From Hydrangea macrophylla (Eukaryota; Streptophyta; Magnoliopsida; Cornales; Hydrangeaceae): DNA of 64,000 nucleotides. The DNA lies in contig CM066985.1 of NCBI GenBank assembly GCA_033977485.1, positions 77,691,045-77,755,044 on the forward strand, written 5' to 3'. Both the position numbers and the translations under genes were made by a program. The notes under the pieces were generated by a model that saw nothing but the letters and a program-made list of their open reading frames with translations, was not told where the DNA came from and searched no databases. Shown piece after piece: positions 30,893 through 43,587 of the stretch; within the stretch, counting starts at the first letter, position 1, and every line of letters begins with the position of its first letter.

Positions 30893-33800
30893 TGTGGACA
30901 CCGGAAGTGGACCACTTCTCTTGTTTGAGATTGTTTTGAAATTGATTCGAATCAAAGAAAAGGAAAATAGGAAGAAAATGAAAGGTCTGTTGAAAACAGA
31001 TACAGAGTCGCCACTTGGTCTTTAAGGAACCAAGAAACCTAATTTTGACTCACCCAAATGGATAAAAGGCACCGGCCCTTCATAACCAAAGAACTTGGTT
31101 CGGGGTTTTGGTACGAGAGAGGAAGGAGCCTTTGTCGCGACTAAAACACCCTCAACTCGCCCCGTCTTTCGACGGGCCTCAATTAGCATCCAAATAATCA
31201 TCTTATACTATGTATGGTTCGACAATTAATACTATGATAGTATATTACATCACATAAGAAAATTCGAAATGGAAGATCTAAAGATAAGATATCATTCATA
31301 AGATCTAAGCCAAATATCATACAATGTAAAGTGAAAGATCACACAAATAAACCTAGGAAAAATCGTCTAATCATATATCAAATAATCAAGACTTCCTAAT
31401 CTAAAAAGGGGGACATGAATTGTTCTTGAAACAAATAATCAAAGAAATCAAAATATGCTTAGCAAGCTAGTATGATGCATGTTATTCTTTGAGAAAAGAA
31501 GATCTTCTCAATCCCCGGGACGGATGAGAAAGGACGATTAGATCGAGGGGAAGCATGAACGTGTGATCATGATCATTCCTTATAATCTTCTTAGATTAAG
31601 AGTTACAAAAACCCCAAATCTTGCATGAATGCAATGCATGTATCTAAAATGTACCAAGGTTGTAGTGTGCTTTGTGTTCATGGATTCCTAGAATGACTTA
31701 GAAGTCTAAAATGTGTATGAATGAATGAATGAAATTAACATGGGATGTGTACAAATGTAGTATGAACTACTTCCTAAGATATGGGTTAATTTGGAATGCA
31801 TATGAGCATCAAATCAAAGAATAAAAGTTGAAATGTGCTTGCTGTGAATAGTGGACAGAACAGTAGCATGATCTTTTGGAATTTGAAAAGAGGGGTTAGG
31901 AATGTTTCCAGTGCATGATTTTTTATGGAGATCTTCCTTATTGTGTCTAGGACACAACCCAAAAAGCCAATCTTGAATAGCTATCACAGAATGAGAGAAA
32001 TCATATAAACAATGAAGGTCACTCAGAAACAGAGTCCGTACCGTCGACTGAAATGTTAGAAAATCTTAGAAAATGAAAACAAATGATCTAGAGGCCCATT
32101 TTATACAGAAAGTTCCCTAAGACATTGAAGTTTAAGGGAAAAATAAGTTAGGACCACCCTTTTTGGAAAAGATTTCTGAAAAAGAGGTTGGAAGTGGACC
32201 TAGCTGCTGTGACAGTAAAAACAGAATGTCTAGAGAGAATGTGTGGGTCCAAATGGACCATTTTCAAGTATTTCCATGTCAAGCCAAAAATCATGGGTGC
32301 TCTCTAATGAGTTAGGAAGACTTTCCAAGTGGTCTTGCATCCATACATTAAGTATTGAACTCAAAATAATTCCTTGAAGTTAAATGACTCACTGTTTTGA
32401 GGGTTTTGAGAGAAACAAGGTTTATTTCTTGAAATCAAAATGAGGGGTTTAAGAGGGGGGTTTTGAAATGGGGGTTTTGAAAATATACTTCCAGAACTTG
32501 GATGAATATTCTAACCACTTGGAATATCAATTCCTAACTAATTTCAAGAACTTCCCAAGTATTTGCAAAACATGGTTTTATTTGGAAACCAAACTCAAGA
32601 ATCTATGGGAGTATGATACATGAGAGGATATATGATACATGATATGATATAGCATATTAAAAGTGGTAAAGAACATGTGCATGGGATATGGGTTCATCTA
32701 GATACAAGAGAGTGTTGCATCAAAGTGTGAAAGTCAAAAAGTGAAATGCTGTGAATAGTGGACAGACTGTATGCATTACTTTGTAACAATATAATGGGAG
32801 GTCAAACGTGCCTAGAAAAATGTGAGAATAATCAGAGATCATCCTTATTGTGTCTAGAAAATAACCCAAAAAGCCAAACCTCAATAGCTATCACAGATTA
32901 AAAGAAATAAATCAGAATGTACACATGACTCAGAAACAAAAGCTGCACTGTTGACTGATTTTGTATGATTTTTCATAAATCAAAGAAAAGGTTTATGACG
33001 ACCCATTATACACCAAAAGTTTCCTAAGACATCCAAGTTTCATAAAAAAAATAGAAAAGATATATGTACAGTGACGAAAATATCCAGAATAAGTGCAAGA
33101 AGTTGGGTGAACATTCTGTGAGAACAGAGGCAGATTATGAATATGAACTTCTCACATCCAAAACAAATACTTTCATATCTCTATAATTGATGGGAAAAAT
33201 CAGAGACAAACTATGATGTCTTAGGAAGATTTTCCAAGTGGTTTCATCATCATAACTCAAGTATTTAATTCAAAACAAATCTTTGAATCTGAACAGCTCA
33301 CTGTTTTGGATCATTCTTGAAGAAAATGGATTTGGGTTTTGAAATAGAGTTTGAGTTCTTGATTGGGGGTTTTGAAATAGATGTTCAAAGCATGAACTTA
33401 AACTCTTGAGATGACCATGTGACCACTTAGAACCTCATCCAACCTTGAATCATCAAAGAACTCCCAATATTATTGGAGAGATTCATTTTTATTTTGGACA
33501 TAACTTCAATACATTTCAAGAACATCTTGGAAGTATTGAGGTTATGATCATCATCTATCAAACATGTTTTTGAGGTCAAGAGCTACTATCCATAAGGATT
33601 CACTCACCCCAAACTTCATGTCATCACTTAGATGATGATGAACTAGTAAGTAAATAAAGAAAATAAAAAAGAAATGAGATTAAGAAGAGATGAACATAAT
33701 ATGAACAAGCAAGTAAATAACAATCAATAGATGATAATCAATATGATTTTGGACTTGTAGCTTGGTGTTTCACTCATAGATTTTGACATTTGGACATGGA

Positions 33801-35135
33801 AGTAGCTTCCTAACTCAAGAATGCTCAAGAATGGTGATTGGGTATATTGATGATGAAGCATATAGAAAAATGGTGGAGGAAAACAAGATTAGAACTCACT
33901 TTTATTGAAAAAAAATGGAAGAAGAAGACTACTTCTTCTCTTTCTCTCTCTATATTTCCCTAGAGTTTCTTCCTAAGCTTTCTCTAAGCTTCCATGTCTC
34001 TCCCCTAAATGGAAGTAAATGACTTCTTTTATAGGCAAAGGAGGGGTGGTAAATGGAGTTTTAAAAAGTTTAAAATGGTCTCCCATTGGTCCAAAATAAG
34101 TTGGGAATCAAAACTACGTCGTTTTGGTTTTTAATTAATCAAAATGGGACCCCAAAAGAAATTACAAAAACTCACTGCTCTGGAGGGGAGTGCCGCGGCG
34201 GCACTGGGCCACTGCCGCGGCGGCAGTGGGCCAGTGCCGCGGCGGCACTGCTCCTCCCTTCGTCCAGATAATGCTGTTTAGGCCCCCCGAAGTTCCAGTA
34301 TTCGCGAAAAGGCCCTATTTCGTCCGAAATTCACAGAAAATGCGTACGAACTCCAAATTGGGATTGTGATATACCGTTGGAAAGGTAATGGAGTCTACTT
34401 TACATAAAAAAAGTTCGGGGATAGGTCACCTTGAAAAGTTTTGCGGTATTCGCGATTAAAGCTGATTTGATCGCCTTTTTCGCCTTTGAAAATTTATAAT
34501 AAATTTGTTTTAAATCCAGAAATTATGTGCGATATACCGTTGGAAAGCTATTGACCTCTAGTATCCATGAAAAATGTTTGAAAATTGTTTTGGTGCCCCG
34601 GTTCCAAAGTCAAATTCTGGTCAAACTGGTCAAACCTGGGATTCCCGGGAAGTTCTAGAAACCTCCGGGAGTTCCCAGGAGCTGACGTTCTCGCTCGATT
34701 TTCTTTTGGAACTTGTTTTAACACTTATCTCATGATTTAAAATGATTCTGGTGAATTCGAACGATTTTGGTCAAACTTGGTCAAACTTGGTCAAACCTGG
34801 TCAAACCTTGGTCAAACCTAGTCAAACCTTGGTCAAACCGGTCAACGGGGACTTTCCGGGAACTTCCGGGACTTCCGGGGGTCTCTGGGAGCTGACGATT
34901 TCACCCGATTTATCTTAGAAACTCATTTTATCGCTTTTCGTACGACATAGCATGTTTTCAGAACTTTGGGACCAAATTTGGGAGTTTTCGGGCTTTTAGG
35001 GGCATTTTGGTCATTTTGAGCATTCTGAGAGATAAAGCTGACTTCCAGGAGTCCTTTTGAGTCTTTTACGATCATTGTGAACCACCAAGCTATGGGTCTC
35101 CTAAATCTGATAGCCGACAAAATGGGGTGTCTACA
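30893..35135 (-). repeat. 5' LTR of the Ogre/Tat-like element
   Basis: 4243 bp and collinear with 18477-22719 at an offset of 12416. In element order it carries the W-box array (34846-34767), the CCGC-G-GCGG dyads (34250-34189) and the TATA box. Confidence 0.9.
34027..34033 (-). promoter_or_regulatory. TATA box of the Ogre/Tat-like 5' LTR
   Basis: The minus strand reads GCCTATAAAAGAAG, downstream of the W-box and dyad arrays and about 1.1 kb from the LTR start. Confidence 0.55.
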
Positions 35136-35140
35136 GTGAC

Positions 35141-35849
35141 TAACAACGATCAAGTTGATTACGATCGGACTGGTCACACTTGAATCGGACTTAACACCAT
35201 TTAATCGGGCTGTTAACATCTATTCAGACTGATTACAAGACAGTCGGGCAGCCATAGCATGCCATGAAATCGGACATGACACTGAACATGTAAATGGGCC
35301 AGCCATTTAAGGCCCAGTTCAGTATTTCATTGCCAATCGGACTGCCATATTAATTCAATGCAAATGGGAGACCACACTAATGACCAATTCGGGCTATTAC
35401 TTTGCTTAAGTTGTAATTTTTGTCAATTTCATTGATCATTTTGGAATTTGGCCATGTGATTCTTTCATCGGGCTGCCGCACACGTCATTGCAAGAAGAAT
35501 AATTCAATTTTGCTTGGTCAAAGTGGTGGGCCACAGCTCATCATGACTCATCATGGATTCACACTTTGTGGCAGTGAACAGGTTCGGGCTCGTTTGGCGG
35601 TGCTCGGGCAGACCAACTTTGGCAATATATAACACTTCATTTTGGGCTTCACATTGACAAGTTCGGCAACTTAGGAAAAAGTTGATATGATTGGTTAATT
35701 GTGGGAAGTATATCAGTCCCTACAATCTCTCATAATATTAGTGATATACTAGGAAAATATTCAAGATATGGAAAGATAATATCAGTATATTACTGTATAT
35801 ATCTTTTACTTGGTGGAAAAGCAAGACGTACAAGGTCAACATGTGGACT
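35141..35849 (+). repeat. part of an interrupted LTR-like sequence (left piece)
   Basis: Before nesting this piece was contiguous with about 18400-18471 and with 46225-46790. About ten TCGG(A/G)C words, mostly ATCGGACT or TCGGGCT/TCGGGCA, precede TATATAA at 35626-35632. No coding region is seen. It could be CACTA interior rather than an LTR. Confidence 0.4.
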
Positions 35850-37414
35850 ACATTTGTAATAACCTGCAATTTTCTTGCATTGTCATATTTAAAATTATAT
35901 ATATTTTGTCTGCTTTTATTTTCAATCCTTATGTGAAAAATTTATTTCTTGACTAATCTCATTATTGAAATTTCTTTTGGGGTCAAAATGCGATTTTCAT
36001 AAAATCTGGCAATACCTGTGTTAAATTTCAAATCTGTATTTCAAAACGGTGTAAATAATTTCTTTGGATTCAATCAGTATTTTTATGAAACCAGAAAATC
36101 ACTTCCTACGTTAAAATGAATTTTTTTGTATTTTTGTGATGAACACCGTGTCACGAAAATACCAGTTTAGGTTTAAAACTGTCCGCGCAGTGCTAAATTT
36201 TCACAGAATTTTGGGAGTGACTGATTGGACAAATTTCTTTATACCCATTTATTATTGCTGATGCTTTTCTTTAGGCCTTGTTTGGCAAATGCTTGTAGTA
36301 TGTGTGTTGTCCTTATGCCATAAGCTAGAATTCCCAAACACACCTTGACCCACATCAACTATACCTACCCCTTGCAATTATCAGTGGAGCTTTATGTGTA
36401 GTGGATACACATCATTTTGCACATTCTTTGTAATTAATGGAAAAGTAATCTTTTGATTGTGCTTTGTTTGGCAATGAGTACCTTGCATGTGTAATTGTTA
36501 AGTTTATAGCTTAATTGCCAAACACCCACAAATTGACCCCTATATACTTGGCCCTTGGATCATCCGAGAGTGGTATAACTCCACTTATATGATGAAGAGT
36601 TAGTGGGTATCTACACATTATACACAATCCTATTAATCTACTAATAGTTTAGAAATTAGTGGTTAATTATAAGATTTGTTAAACCAAAGTGGGTTATAAA
36701 GAAATCCTAAGAAATTCTTGGGCCCCAAGATCCTATAATTGCTGAGTTTATATATACACACTTACAACACTCTCATACACACACTCTACACATTCTACAA
36801 ATTGAAATAGAAAGAATTTTCAGAGAGAAAAGAGAAAGTTTGAGAGTTCAATTTGCTGAAAATTTCTAGAGAGAAGAGCTCCTCAATTTCCATAGCCAAG
36901 CTTGTATTGGATTTCTTGATTTGGTTATCTTTCTCAACAAATCTCTTTGCACTTAATCACAGTGAGTATTACTAACTCACTCCAAATGTAACTCATTCCT
37001 TATTTACTGATTTAGGTAGTTAATTTTAACAGTAGCAGAATTTTGTTTTCAGATTTTTGTTAGGAAAACGAATGAAATTTAAGGTTCTGCCCGCGTTGTC
37101 CCAAGCAAAACTCGATTCTGCACACTTTTCGTCTAATGCAATTTTCTCAGATTCTGCACCGTTTGGACAGAAAACGAGGATTTCAGTAGCAGTTTTTAGA
37201 ATGCTATTAGTTATGTTTAAAATGATTAAGGCAATGAATTACGAATTTTCAATCCCCGTACGCGTATTATTTCTTTAATTCTGTGAATTCCTTTATGTTT
37301 AAAGTTTGATGACATTCATGTGGAGTCAGTTGTACATGCATGGTAAGTGTTGGTAGTGTGTAAAAGAGTAATGATAGTGTGGAAAAGAGTAATGATTGTG
37401 TGGAAAGAGTATGA

Positions 37415-37805
37415 GTTTGAGTTGTGGTTGTGGTTGTGGTTGTAGTTGTAATTGTGGCTGTGGTTATGGTTGTGGTTGTGGATGTGATTGTGGTTGGAGT
37501 TGAAAAAGAGGATGAGGGTGTCTTTGAAATGCGAAGGTGGCAAAAATGGACACTCCCTGACGCCCATGGAAGCGTTAAAGTGTGTGAAGCCGAACTTGGA
37601 CACTCACTGGCACCCATGGAAGTGCTAAAGTGTGGCCTATAGACACTCCCTGAATGACTCGAGTCTGGATACCTGTGTGGGGGTTGCCCCGGTATTTGCA
37701 TGGCGGTTAGGGTATTCAAAGTGTGAGGCATTGGACACTCCCTGGTACCCCGGACCAAAGTGTGAGGCAAACTGGACACTCCCTGGCGCCCCGTTGCTAA
37801 AGTGT
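37415..37805 (+). repeat. GTTGTG run and GGACACTCCCTGG repeats in the Gypsy-1 LTR
   Basis: A G/T-rich hexamer run is followed by five to six imperfect units of 40-60 bp containing GGACACTCCCTGG and GCTAAAGTGTGG. The same block occurs at 45148-45538, 50180-50510 and 58755-59090. It sits in the transcribed part of the LTR and codes for nothing recognisable. Confidence 0.8.
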
Positions 37806-38090
37806 GGCTATCTTAGTATTTCAAAGATACCAGGAGTAGGATAGAGGGTTGTTGGGTGTTGTCGAGAGAAAAGAGTCGGATAGATGAGATGGTGCATTGT
37901 TCTCATACACGGTCACATATGTGTGAAATTATCTTTTAAATAATGTTGTGGTTGTTTTCTAAAACGAGCTTTTTATCATAAATATAAACTTGTGGTATTT
38001 AAATGAAAATGGGAAAAAGGTAAATGAGTATGTTTTACATTCAGAGTTATGTTTTTAATACTCACCAGCTTCTTGAAGCTGACGGCGTTG

Positions 38091-38162
38091 ATGCGTCCTG
38101 GACATTCGTGTTCAGGCTTTGCAGGTTATAATCAGGATGAACCATATGACTATGCTAATTGA
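38091..38162 (+). other. 23-codon frame near the Gypsy-1 LTR end
   Basis: ATG to TGA encodes MRPGHSCSGFAGY followed by NQDEPYDYAN. Copies lie at 45824-45895, 50799-50870 and 59377-59448. The position and the Tyr/acidic end match the longer frames of LTR-A, LTR-C and LTR-D. Confidence 0.4.
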
Positions 38163-38494
38163 GATCAACTGCTGAGAAGAGAATTTACTTTTATATGCTT
38201 TATGTTTATGTGCTTTAAGATATGATTTGGTTTTGTAATAAGGATGACTGTAATAGACTTTAAGTTATTGTTTTATTTTAAGGCGGTCTGTGCCTTAGTT
38301 AACCCCGTACCATAAGTTGTAATAAGTTAGAAAAATTTTTATGAGCCCTGTTTGCCCTACTCTGATTAATAGTTTTATGTTGTTAGAAGTTTTTGGGATG
38401 GAATCGATCCTTCAAACTGTCGCGACCTACGGGTCCATAAAGGAAATTAAACGCTTTCCATATTTATGCTACGTCGGGGCGTGACAGGATTTGG

Positions 38495-38508
38495 TGGTAT
38501 CAGAGCCA
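38495..38508 (+). other. Gypsy-1 primer-binding site
   Basis: TGGTATCAGAGCCA is a perfect initiator tRNA-Met PBS, 8 nt after the LTR. Confidence 0.9.
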
Positions 38509-39066
38509 TAGGTTTTCTAGATTGACCAGGCTCAGTTATTCACGCCATAGATTAGTGACATAGGTTACCCTTAAGTTTTACTAAGCTATACAACCAAGTT
38601 CTAGTGTTAGTTTAGTACGGATTACCCTTAGTTCAGAAACTAAAATCCTAAGTTGGTTTTATCATAGAAATGATTACCCGTTTGTCTTGTCACATCGACA
38701 AGAATGATAGCAATTTCCATATACCTTCAGACATATCCATTTAGGATTAGCCGAGATAACCATAACTTATGATGCCCCTACAGACATATAGTAGCCGAGT
38801 TTCTAAGGAGTTAAAGCATACCATAGCCCTCATTAATAGCTTAGGCACTGACCAACTTCCTGAGTCAAATCTCGGAACAGTCAGTATGGCCCACAACCCA
38901 GAGTCTAGAGGATAAGAATACGACCTCTTTGCTATTAGACAGCCCTAGTTCGAATACGAGTATTATATGTACTTAATATATATTTTATTATATGCTTATG
39001 TGATAATACGAGTATGTGATATAGTGATAAATACTCCTTTGAAAATTTTCGTCATAGTACTATTGC

Positions 39067-42000
39067 ATGCATGTTTCTCATTCTACTACCCCTATCATGC
39101 ATAGAATGGCTGGAAGACCAAGGAGGAACAGAAATCTGATTGAAGGAGCGCCCGAGGCTGCCGACCCCACGGGAATATTTGAAGCTTTTATCAAACGTCT
39201 CGAGAGGGTTAGTAATGCGAATGAAAACCAACGAGACCGCCAGACGGGAGATAAGCTGCTGGAGAGATTCCGTGCGCTCAGACCCGAGCAATTTGCGGGT
39301 ACCACGGATCCCTGGAAGGCGGAACAATGGTTAAGACAGATGGACCGCATGTTCGAAGCTGTCCAATGCAACGAGATGGACAAGAGGAGGCTGGCTACAT
39401 TTCAACTAACCGACGCCGCTGCAGATTGGTGGGACTCGGTCATAGCCACTATCGGGAACACCGCTGCTATGGGGATGACGTGGACGGCGTTCAAAGGGAG
39501 ATTCCTGGAGAAGTACTTCCCGGCTACGGAGAGGCACAGAAGAGAGAAGGAATTTATGGATCTGACGCAAGGAACCAAGACGGTGCAAGAGTATACTACA
39601 CAGTTCGAGAGGCTGTCACGGTTTGCCCCGCACATGGTTGATACTGAGGAGAAGAAGATCCGGAAGTATAACCAAGGGTTGGCACCGCAGATTCGTCGCC
39701 TGACTCTCGGCCATCTAGACAAGACGTTTGAAGGACTAGTCGGTCTGGCTACCGATCTGGAAGAAGATGCTCGAGTATATCGCAAACAATTTGAATTCCG
39801 ACCGCCTCAGAGGGGTAATTTTGGGAATAGACCACCAATGAATCGTACCCAAGGGCAGAAGAGGAACTTTGACGGAAGCAAGAAGGCACAAGCTATTACC
39901 TATCCGACTCAACCCCGAGTAGGAGAAGGAAGTAGTGGTGTAAAGTGCTTCAACTGTGGCAACCCTGGACATGTGGCTCGGGACTGCAAGGCACCAAGGC
40001 GTGCTGCTCAGCCAGGAATAGTCTGCTTCAACTGTGGTGAACCAGGTCACATCAGCAGGTTCTGCACTGCTCCTAAGCAAGCGACTTATGGGCAACAGGG
40101 TCAGACCCGCTTGAATGCTGTTATTCCTGATGCCGCTGGATATGATGGAGTTGTATATGAAGATGAAGATCATGGAGAAGCTCAACCTGATCAGCAAGCA
40201 GTGGAAGGTACATTGACTCTATTTAACTCCCATGTTAGAGTATTATTCGATACGGGTGCTGCTCTATCATTCATATCTGTTAATACAATTCGGAGATTAG
40301 GTATCTTACCTCATCGCTTAGAGAAAGCTTTGAAGGCTACATCACCAATAGGAGCTGCGGTCAGTTTAGGACATGTGTGCAAGGATTGTCCCTTAAGATT
40401 AGGAGACCGAGAAATCCCTGCGAGGTTGATTGTTCTATCGATGAAGGAGTTCGACATAATCCTAGGAATGGATTGGCTGTCTCAGAATCAAGTGAAGTTG
40501 GATTGTGCGAGGAAGAGAATTACATTCTCCGACAATGAGAATCAACCCTTTGATTTTCAATGTAACCCTTCGGGAGATATGTTCCTCACAAGATGTTTAG
40601 CCAACATCGAAGTCGTCAGTACAGAGGTGACAGCTTTATCTATACCTGTAGTCAAGGACTTCAAAGAAGTATTTCAAGACATTTCTGGATTACCGCCCGA
40701 GAGAAGTATAGAGTTCTGTATTGAGCTTATACCGGGTACCGTACCGATTACCAAGGTTCCCTACAGAATGGCCCCCACAGAACTACTAGAATTGAAGGGA
40801 CAAGTTCAAGAGCTCGAGAACCTAGGTTTTGTACGTCCAAGTACATCGCCTTGGGGAGCACCGGTGTTATTTGTGAAGAAGAAGGACGGGACGCTCAGGC
40901 TGTGTATCGACTACAGAGAATTGAATCGAGTGACAATCAAGAACAAGTATCCTTTGCCTCGGATCGACGATTTATTTGATCAACTACAAGGAGCTACGAT
41001 ATTTTCCAAGATAGACCTTAGGTCGGGATATCATCAGTTGAGGGTACGGAAGGAAGACATACCTAAGACTGCTTTCAGAACCCGATATGGTCATTATGAA
41101 TTTCTGGTGATGCCGTTTGGATTGACGAACGCCCCGGCAGTGTTTATGGATCTGATGAACAGAGTGTTCAAGCCTTATTTAGATCAGTTTGTCATCGTCT
41201 TTATTGATGATATTTTGATCTATTCTAAGTCAAGAGAAGAACACGAGCAACATCTACGGATTACGATGCAGACGCTTAAGGACCACCACTTGTATGCCAA
41301 GTTCAGTAAGTGTGAGTTCTGGTTGCAAGAAGTAAAATTTTTGGGACACAAGGTGTCATCTCAAGGAATTTCTGTGGATTCGTCCAAGACCGATGCTGTA
41401 TCCAACTGGGTTAGGCCAAGCAACCCTACAGAAGTTCGGAGTTTTCTTGGACTCGCAGGCTATTACAGAAGATTTGTTGAAGGATTCTCTAAAATAGCCG
41501 CACCATTGACTGGATTGACGAAGAAGAATTTGAAATTCGAATGGACAGAGAAGCATGAGCGAGCCTTTCTAGAGTTGAAAGAGAGACTCACTACCGCACC
41601 AGTACTAGCAATACCCAAGCCTGGTGAGAAGTTCACTATCTTTAGTGACGCATCATATCAAGGACTAGGGTGTGTACTTATGCAAGATGGTAAAGTTATA
41701 GCCTATGGATCTAGACAGCTGAAGCCGAATGAGTTGAACTACCCTATTCATGATTTGGAGTTGGCAGCAGTGGTATTTGCACTCAAGATTTGGAGACACT
41801 ACCTCTACGGTGAGAAGTTTGATTTGTTCTCCGATCACAAGAGCCTAAAATATTTGTTCACACAGAAAGAGTTGAACATGAGGCAACGCAGATGGATGGA
41901 GTTGATCAAAGATTACGACTTCATGTTGGAATACCACCCTGGTAAAGCTAATGTGGTCGCTGATGCTTTGAGTCGGCAAACTCGGGAGACGATCGCCTCC

Positions 42001-43542
42001 TTAATGGTTAGAGAATGGCGAGCATTGGAGACGTTGGCGGAGTTCGATGTACAGAGTGCTGAAGAAGGAGAAGGACAACTTTTCGGATGTCTTATCCTAC
42101 AGCCTGTTCTTATCGACCGCGTTATTGAAGCTCAGAAAGAAGATGAAAAATTTCAGACATGGTTCAAAAAGATGTCAGAGAAAGACCCGACAGAATGGAA
42201 AGTAGGAGTCGATGGAGGGTATCGGTGCAGGAATAGATTATGTGTGCCAGGTGATGGAGAGTTAAGGAAGGATATCTTGGAAGAAGCACATAAATCGAGG
42301 TATACAGTTCACCCGGGAGGGACGAAGATGTATAAAGATTTGAAGAGAAATTTTTGGTGGGAAGGCATGAAGAAGGATGTGGCCGAATTTGTATCCAAGT
42401 GTTTGACATGTCAGCAAGTCAAAGCCGAGCATCAGAGACCGTCAGAACTGTTGCAACCATTACCTATTCCTGGTTGGAAGTGGGAGCACATTACGATGGA
42501 TTTTATTGTAGGATTGCCTCGATCACAGCAGAATCATGACGCTATTTGGGTAATTGTGGATCGATTGACGAAGTCGGCTCATTTTATCGCTTATAGTATG
42601 ACATACCCGGTGGAAAAGATGAGCCGGATGTACATACAACAAGTAGTGCGACTTCACGGTGCACCGGTGACGATTGTGTCAGATCGTGACGCGCGTTTTA
42701 CCTCTGGATTTTGGGAAAGTCTGCAAGAAGCTATGGGAACTTCACTCAAGATGAGTACTGCTTTTCACCCTCAGACAGATGGGCAAACTGAGCGTGTTAA
42801 TCAGATCATGGAGGATATGCTTAGGGCTTGTGTGATCGATTTTGAAGAATCTTGGGAGACACACTTGCCGTTGGTTGAATTTGCCTATAACAATAGTTAT
42901 CATACGAGTATCGGTATGGCTCCGTTCGAAGCACTGTACGGAAGACCATGTCGTTCTCCATTGTGTTGGGCAGAGGTTGGGGACACAGAATTGTTGGGAC
43001 CAGATTTGGTTAGAGAAACCAACGAGAAGATTTCCTTGGTCAAGGAAAGGATGAGAACCGCTCAGAGCCGGTATAAGAGTTATGCTGATCGACGCCGAAA
43101 AGATCTGGAGTTTAGTGTTGGAGATCACGTACTTCTTAAGGTTTCACCAACACGAGGAGTAGTACGTTTTGGTCTCAAAAGAGGGAAACTAGCTCCAAGA
43201 TTCATCGGACCATTCGAGATTTTGGAACGTGTCGGGAAAGTGGCCTATCAACTGGCACTACCACCGAAGATGTCTGGGGTTCACAACGTATTTCACGTAA
43301 GTATGTTGAGGAAATACATACGAGATCCCTCGCACGTGGTTAGTTATGACGACATTGAGACGAGTCATAACGTTTCTTACAAGGAGAGACCTGTGAAGAT
43401 TCTGGATCAGAGTATCAAGAAGTTAAGGAATAAGGATATCCCGTTGGTGAAGGTTCAGTGGAATCACCATGACGAGAATGAAGCCTCGTGGGAAGTAGAA
43501 GTTGATATGAGGAAGAAGTACCCGGAGTTGTTTCATGACTAG
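39067..43542 (+). CDS. gag-pol: Gypsy-1 gag-pol polyprotein
   Basis: An uninterrupted 1491-aa polyprotein that would supply capsid, protease, reverse transcriptase, RNase H and integrase. Order: gag (1-290); two CCHC zinc knuckles (C294-C307 and C320-C333); aspartic protease DTG (395-397); RT with FIDD (712-715); RNase H acidic residues D861, E898, D923 and D966; integrase HHCC (H1075, H1082, C1112, C1115) and D1145-D1206-E1242 with exact DD35E spacing; GPY/F-like segment near 1381; C-terminal chromodomain (about 1438-1488). The first ATG is used, but Met14 (MAGRPRRN), also kept in Gypsy-2, could be the true start. No frameshift separates gag and pol. Length and order fit Del/Tekay chromoviruses. 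Confidence 0.95.
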   Translation: MHVSHSTTPIMHRMAGRPRRNRNLIEGAPEAADPTGIFEAFIKRLERVSNANENQRDRQTGDKLLERFRALRPEQFAGTTDPWKAEQWLRQMDRMFEAVQCNEMDKRRLATFQLTDAAADWWDSVIATIGNTAAMGMTWTAFKGRFLEKYFPATERHRREKEFMDLTQGTKTVQEYTTQFERLSRFAPHMVDTEEKKIRKYNQGLAPQIRRLTLGHLDKTFEGLVGLATDLEEDARVYRKQFEFRPPQRGNFGNRPPMNRTQGQKRNFDGSKKAQAITYPTQPRVGEGSSGVKCFNCGNPGHVARDCKAPRRAAQPGIVCFNCGEPGHISRFCTAPKQATYGQQGQTRLNAVIPDAAGYDGVVYEDEDHGEAQPDQQAVEGTLTLFNSHVRVLFDTGAALSFISVNTIRRLGILPHRLEKALKATSPIGAAVSLGHVCKDCPLRLGDREIPARLIVLSMKEFDIILGMDWLSQNQVKLDCARKRITFSDNENQPFDFQCNPSGDMFLTRCLANIEVVSTEVTALSIPVVKDFKEVFQDISGLPPERSIEFCIELIPGTVPITKVPYRMAPTELLELKGQVQELENLGFVRPSTSPWGAPVLFVKKKDGTLRLCIDYRELNRVTIKNKYPLPRIDDLFDQLQGATIFSKIDLRSGYHQLRVRKEDIPKTAFRTRYGHYEFLVMPFGLTNAPAVFMDLMNRVFKPYLDQFVIVFIDDILIYSKSREEHEQHLRITMQTLKDHHLYAKFSKCEFWLQEVKFLGHKVSSQGISVDSSKTDAVSNWVRPSNPTEVRSFLGLAGYYRRFVEGFSKIAAPLTGLTKKNLKFEWTEKHERAFLELKERLTTAPVLAIPKPGEKFTIFSDASYQGLGCVLMQDGKVIAYGSRQLKPNELNYPIHDLELAAVVFALKIWRHYLYGEKFDLFSDHKSLKYLFTQKELNMRQRRWMELIKDYDFMLEYHPGKANVVADALSRQTRETIASLMVREWRALETLAEFDVQSAEEGEGQLFGCLILQPVLIDRVIEAQKEDEKFQTWFKKMSEKDPTEWKVGVDGGYRCRNRLCVPGDGELRKDILEEAHKSRYTVHPGGTKMYKDLKRNFWWEGMKKDVAEFVSKCLTCQQVKAEHQRPSELLQPLPIPGWKWEHITMDFIVGLPRSQQNHDAIWVIVDRLTKSAHFIAYSMTYPVEKMSRMYIQQVVRLHGAPVTIVSDRDARFTSGFWESLQEAMGTSLKMSTAFHPQTDGQTERVNQIMEDMLRACVIDFEESWETHLPLVEFAYNNSYHTSIGMAPFEALYGRPCRSPLCWAEVGDTELLGPDLVRETNEKISLVKERMRTAQSRYKSYADRRRKDLEFSVGDHVLLKVSPTRGVVRFGLKRGKLAPRFIGPFEILERVGKVAYQLALPPKMSGVHNVFHVSMLRKYIRDPSHVVSYDDIETSHNVSYKERPVKILDQSIKKLRNKDIPLVKVQWNHHDENEASWEVEVDMRKKYPELFHD

Positions 43543-43572
43543 TTAGTCTTGATTTCGGGGACGAAATCCTGT

Positions 43573-43587
43573 TTAAGGGAGGAAGGG
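43573..43587 (+). other. Gypsy-1 polypurine tract
   Basis: TTAAGGGAGGAAGGG directly before the 3' LTR. Confidence 0.85.

Larger units (their letters stand above)
18477..35135 (-). mobile_element. non-autonomous Ogre/Tat-like LTR retrotransposon
   Basis: A 16.66-kb element whose two 4243-bp LTRs differ at one position by eye (20255 T, 32671 G). The target duplication GTGAC is exact (18472-18476 and 35136-35140). Orientation is minus: the PBS lies inside the right LTR and the PPT inside the left one. The interior has a leader, a short gag-like gene and about 5.5 kb of tandem repeats, with no protease, RT, RNase H or integrase. It must use proteins of an autonomous partner. Long 3' repeat-rich regions are known in Ogre/Tat elements. 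Confidence 0.85.
35855..38486 (+). repeat. 5' LTR of Gypsy-1
   Basis: TGTAATAACC...GGGGCGTGACA. Landmarks are TATATATA (36749-36756), the stem-loop GTGAGT/ACTCAC (36962-36980), GTTGTG repeats (37415-37500), GGACACTCCCTGG repeats (37548-37800) and a 23-codon frame (38091-38162). Confidence 0.95.

Noticed and set aside
18477..35135. plus-strand orientation of the large element
   Set aside because: The PBS-like TGGCGACTCCACTGGGGA and the purine tract AAAGAGGGGCAAAC fit only the minus orientation, which also puts gag in sense.
37267..37779. 170-aa minus-strand frame with Thr runs, repeated at 45000-45512
   Set aside because: It is antisense to the GTTGTG and GGACACTCCC repeats of the Gypsy-1 LTR and appears in both LTRs only because the LTRs are identical.
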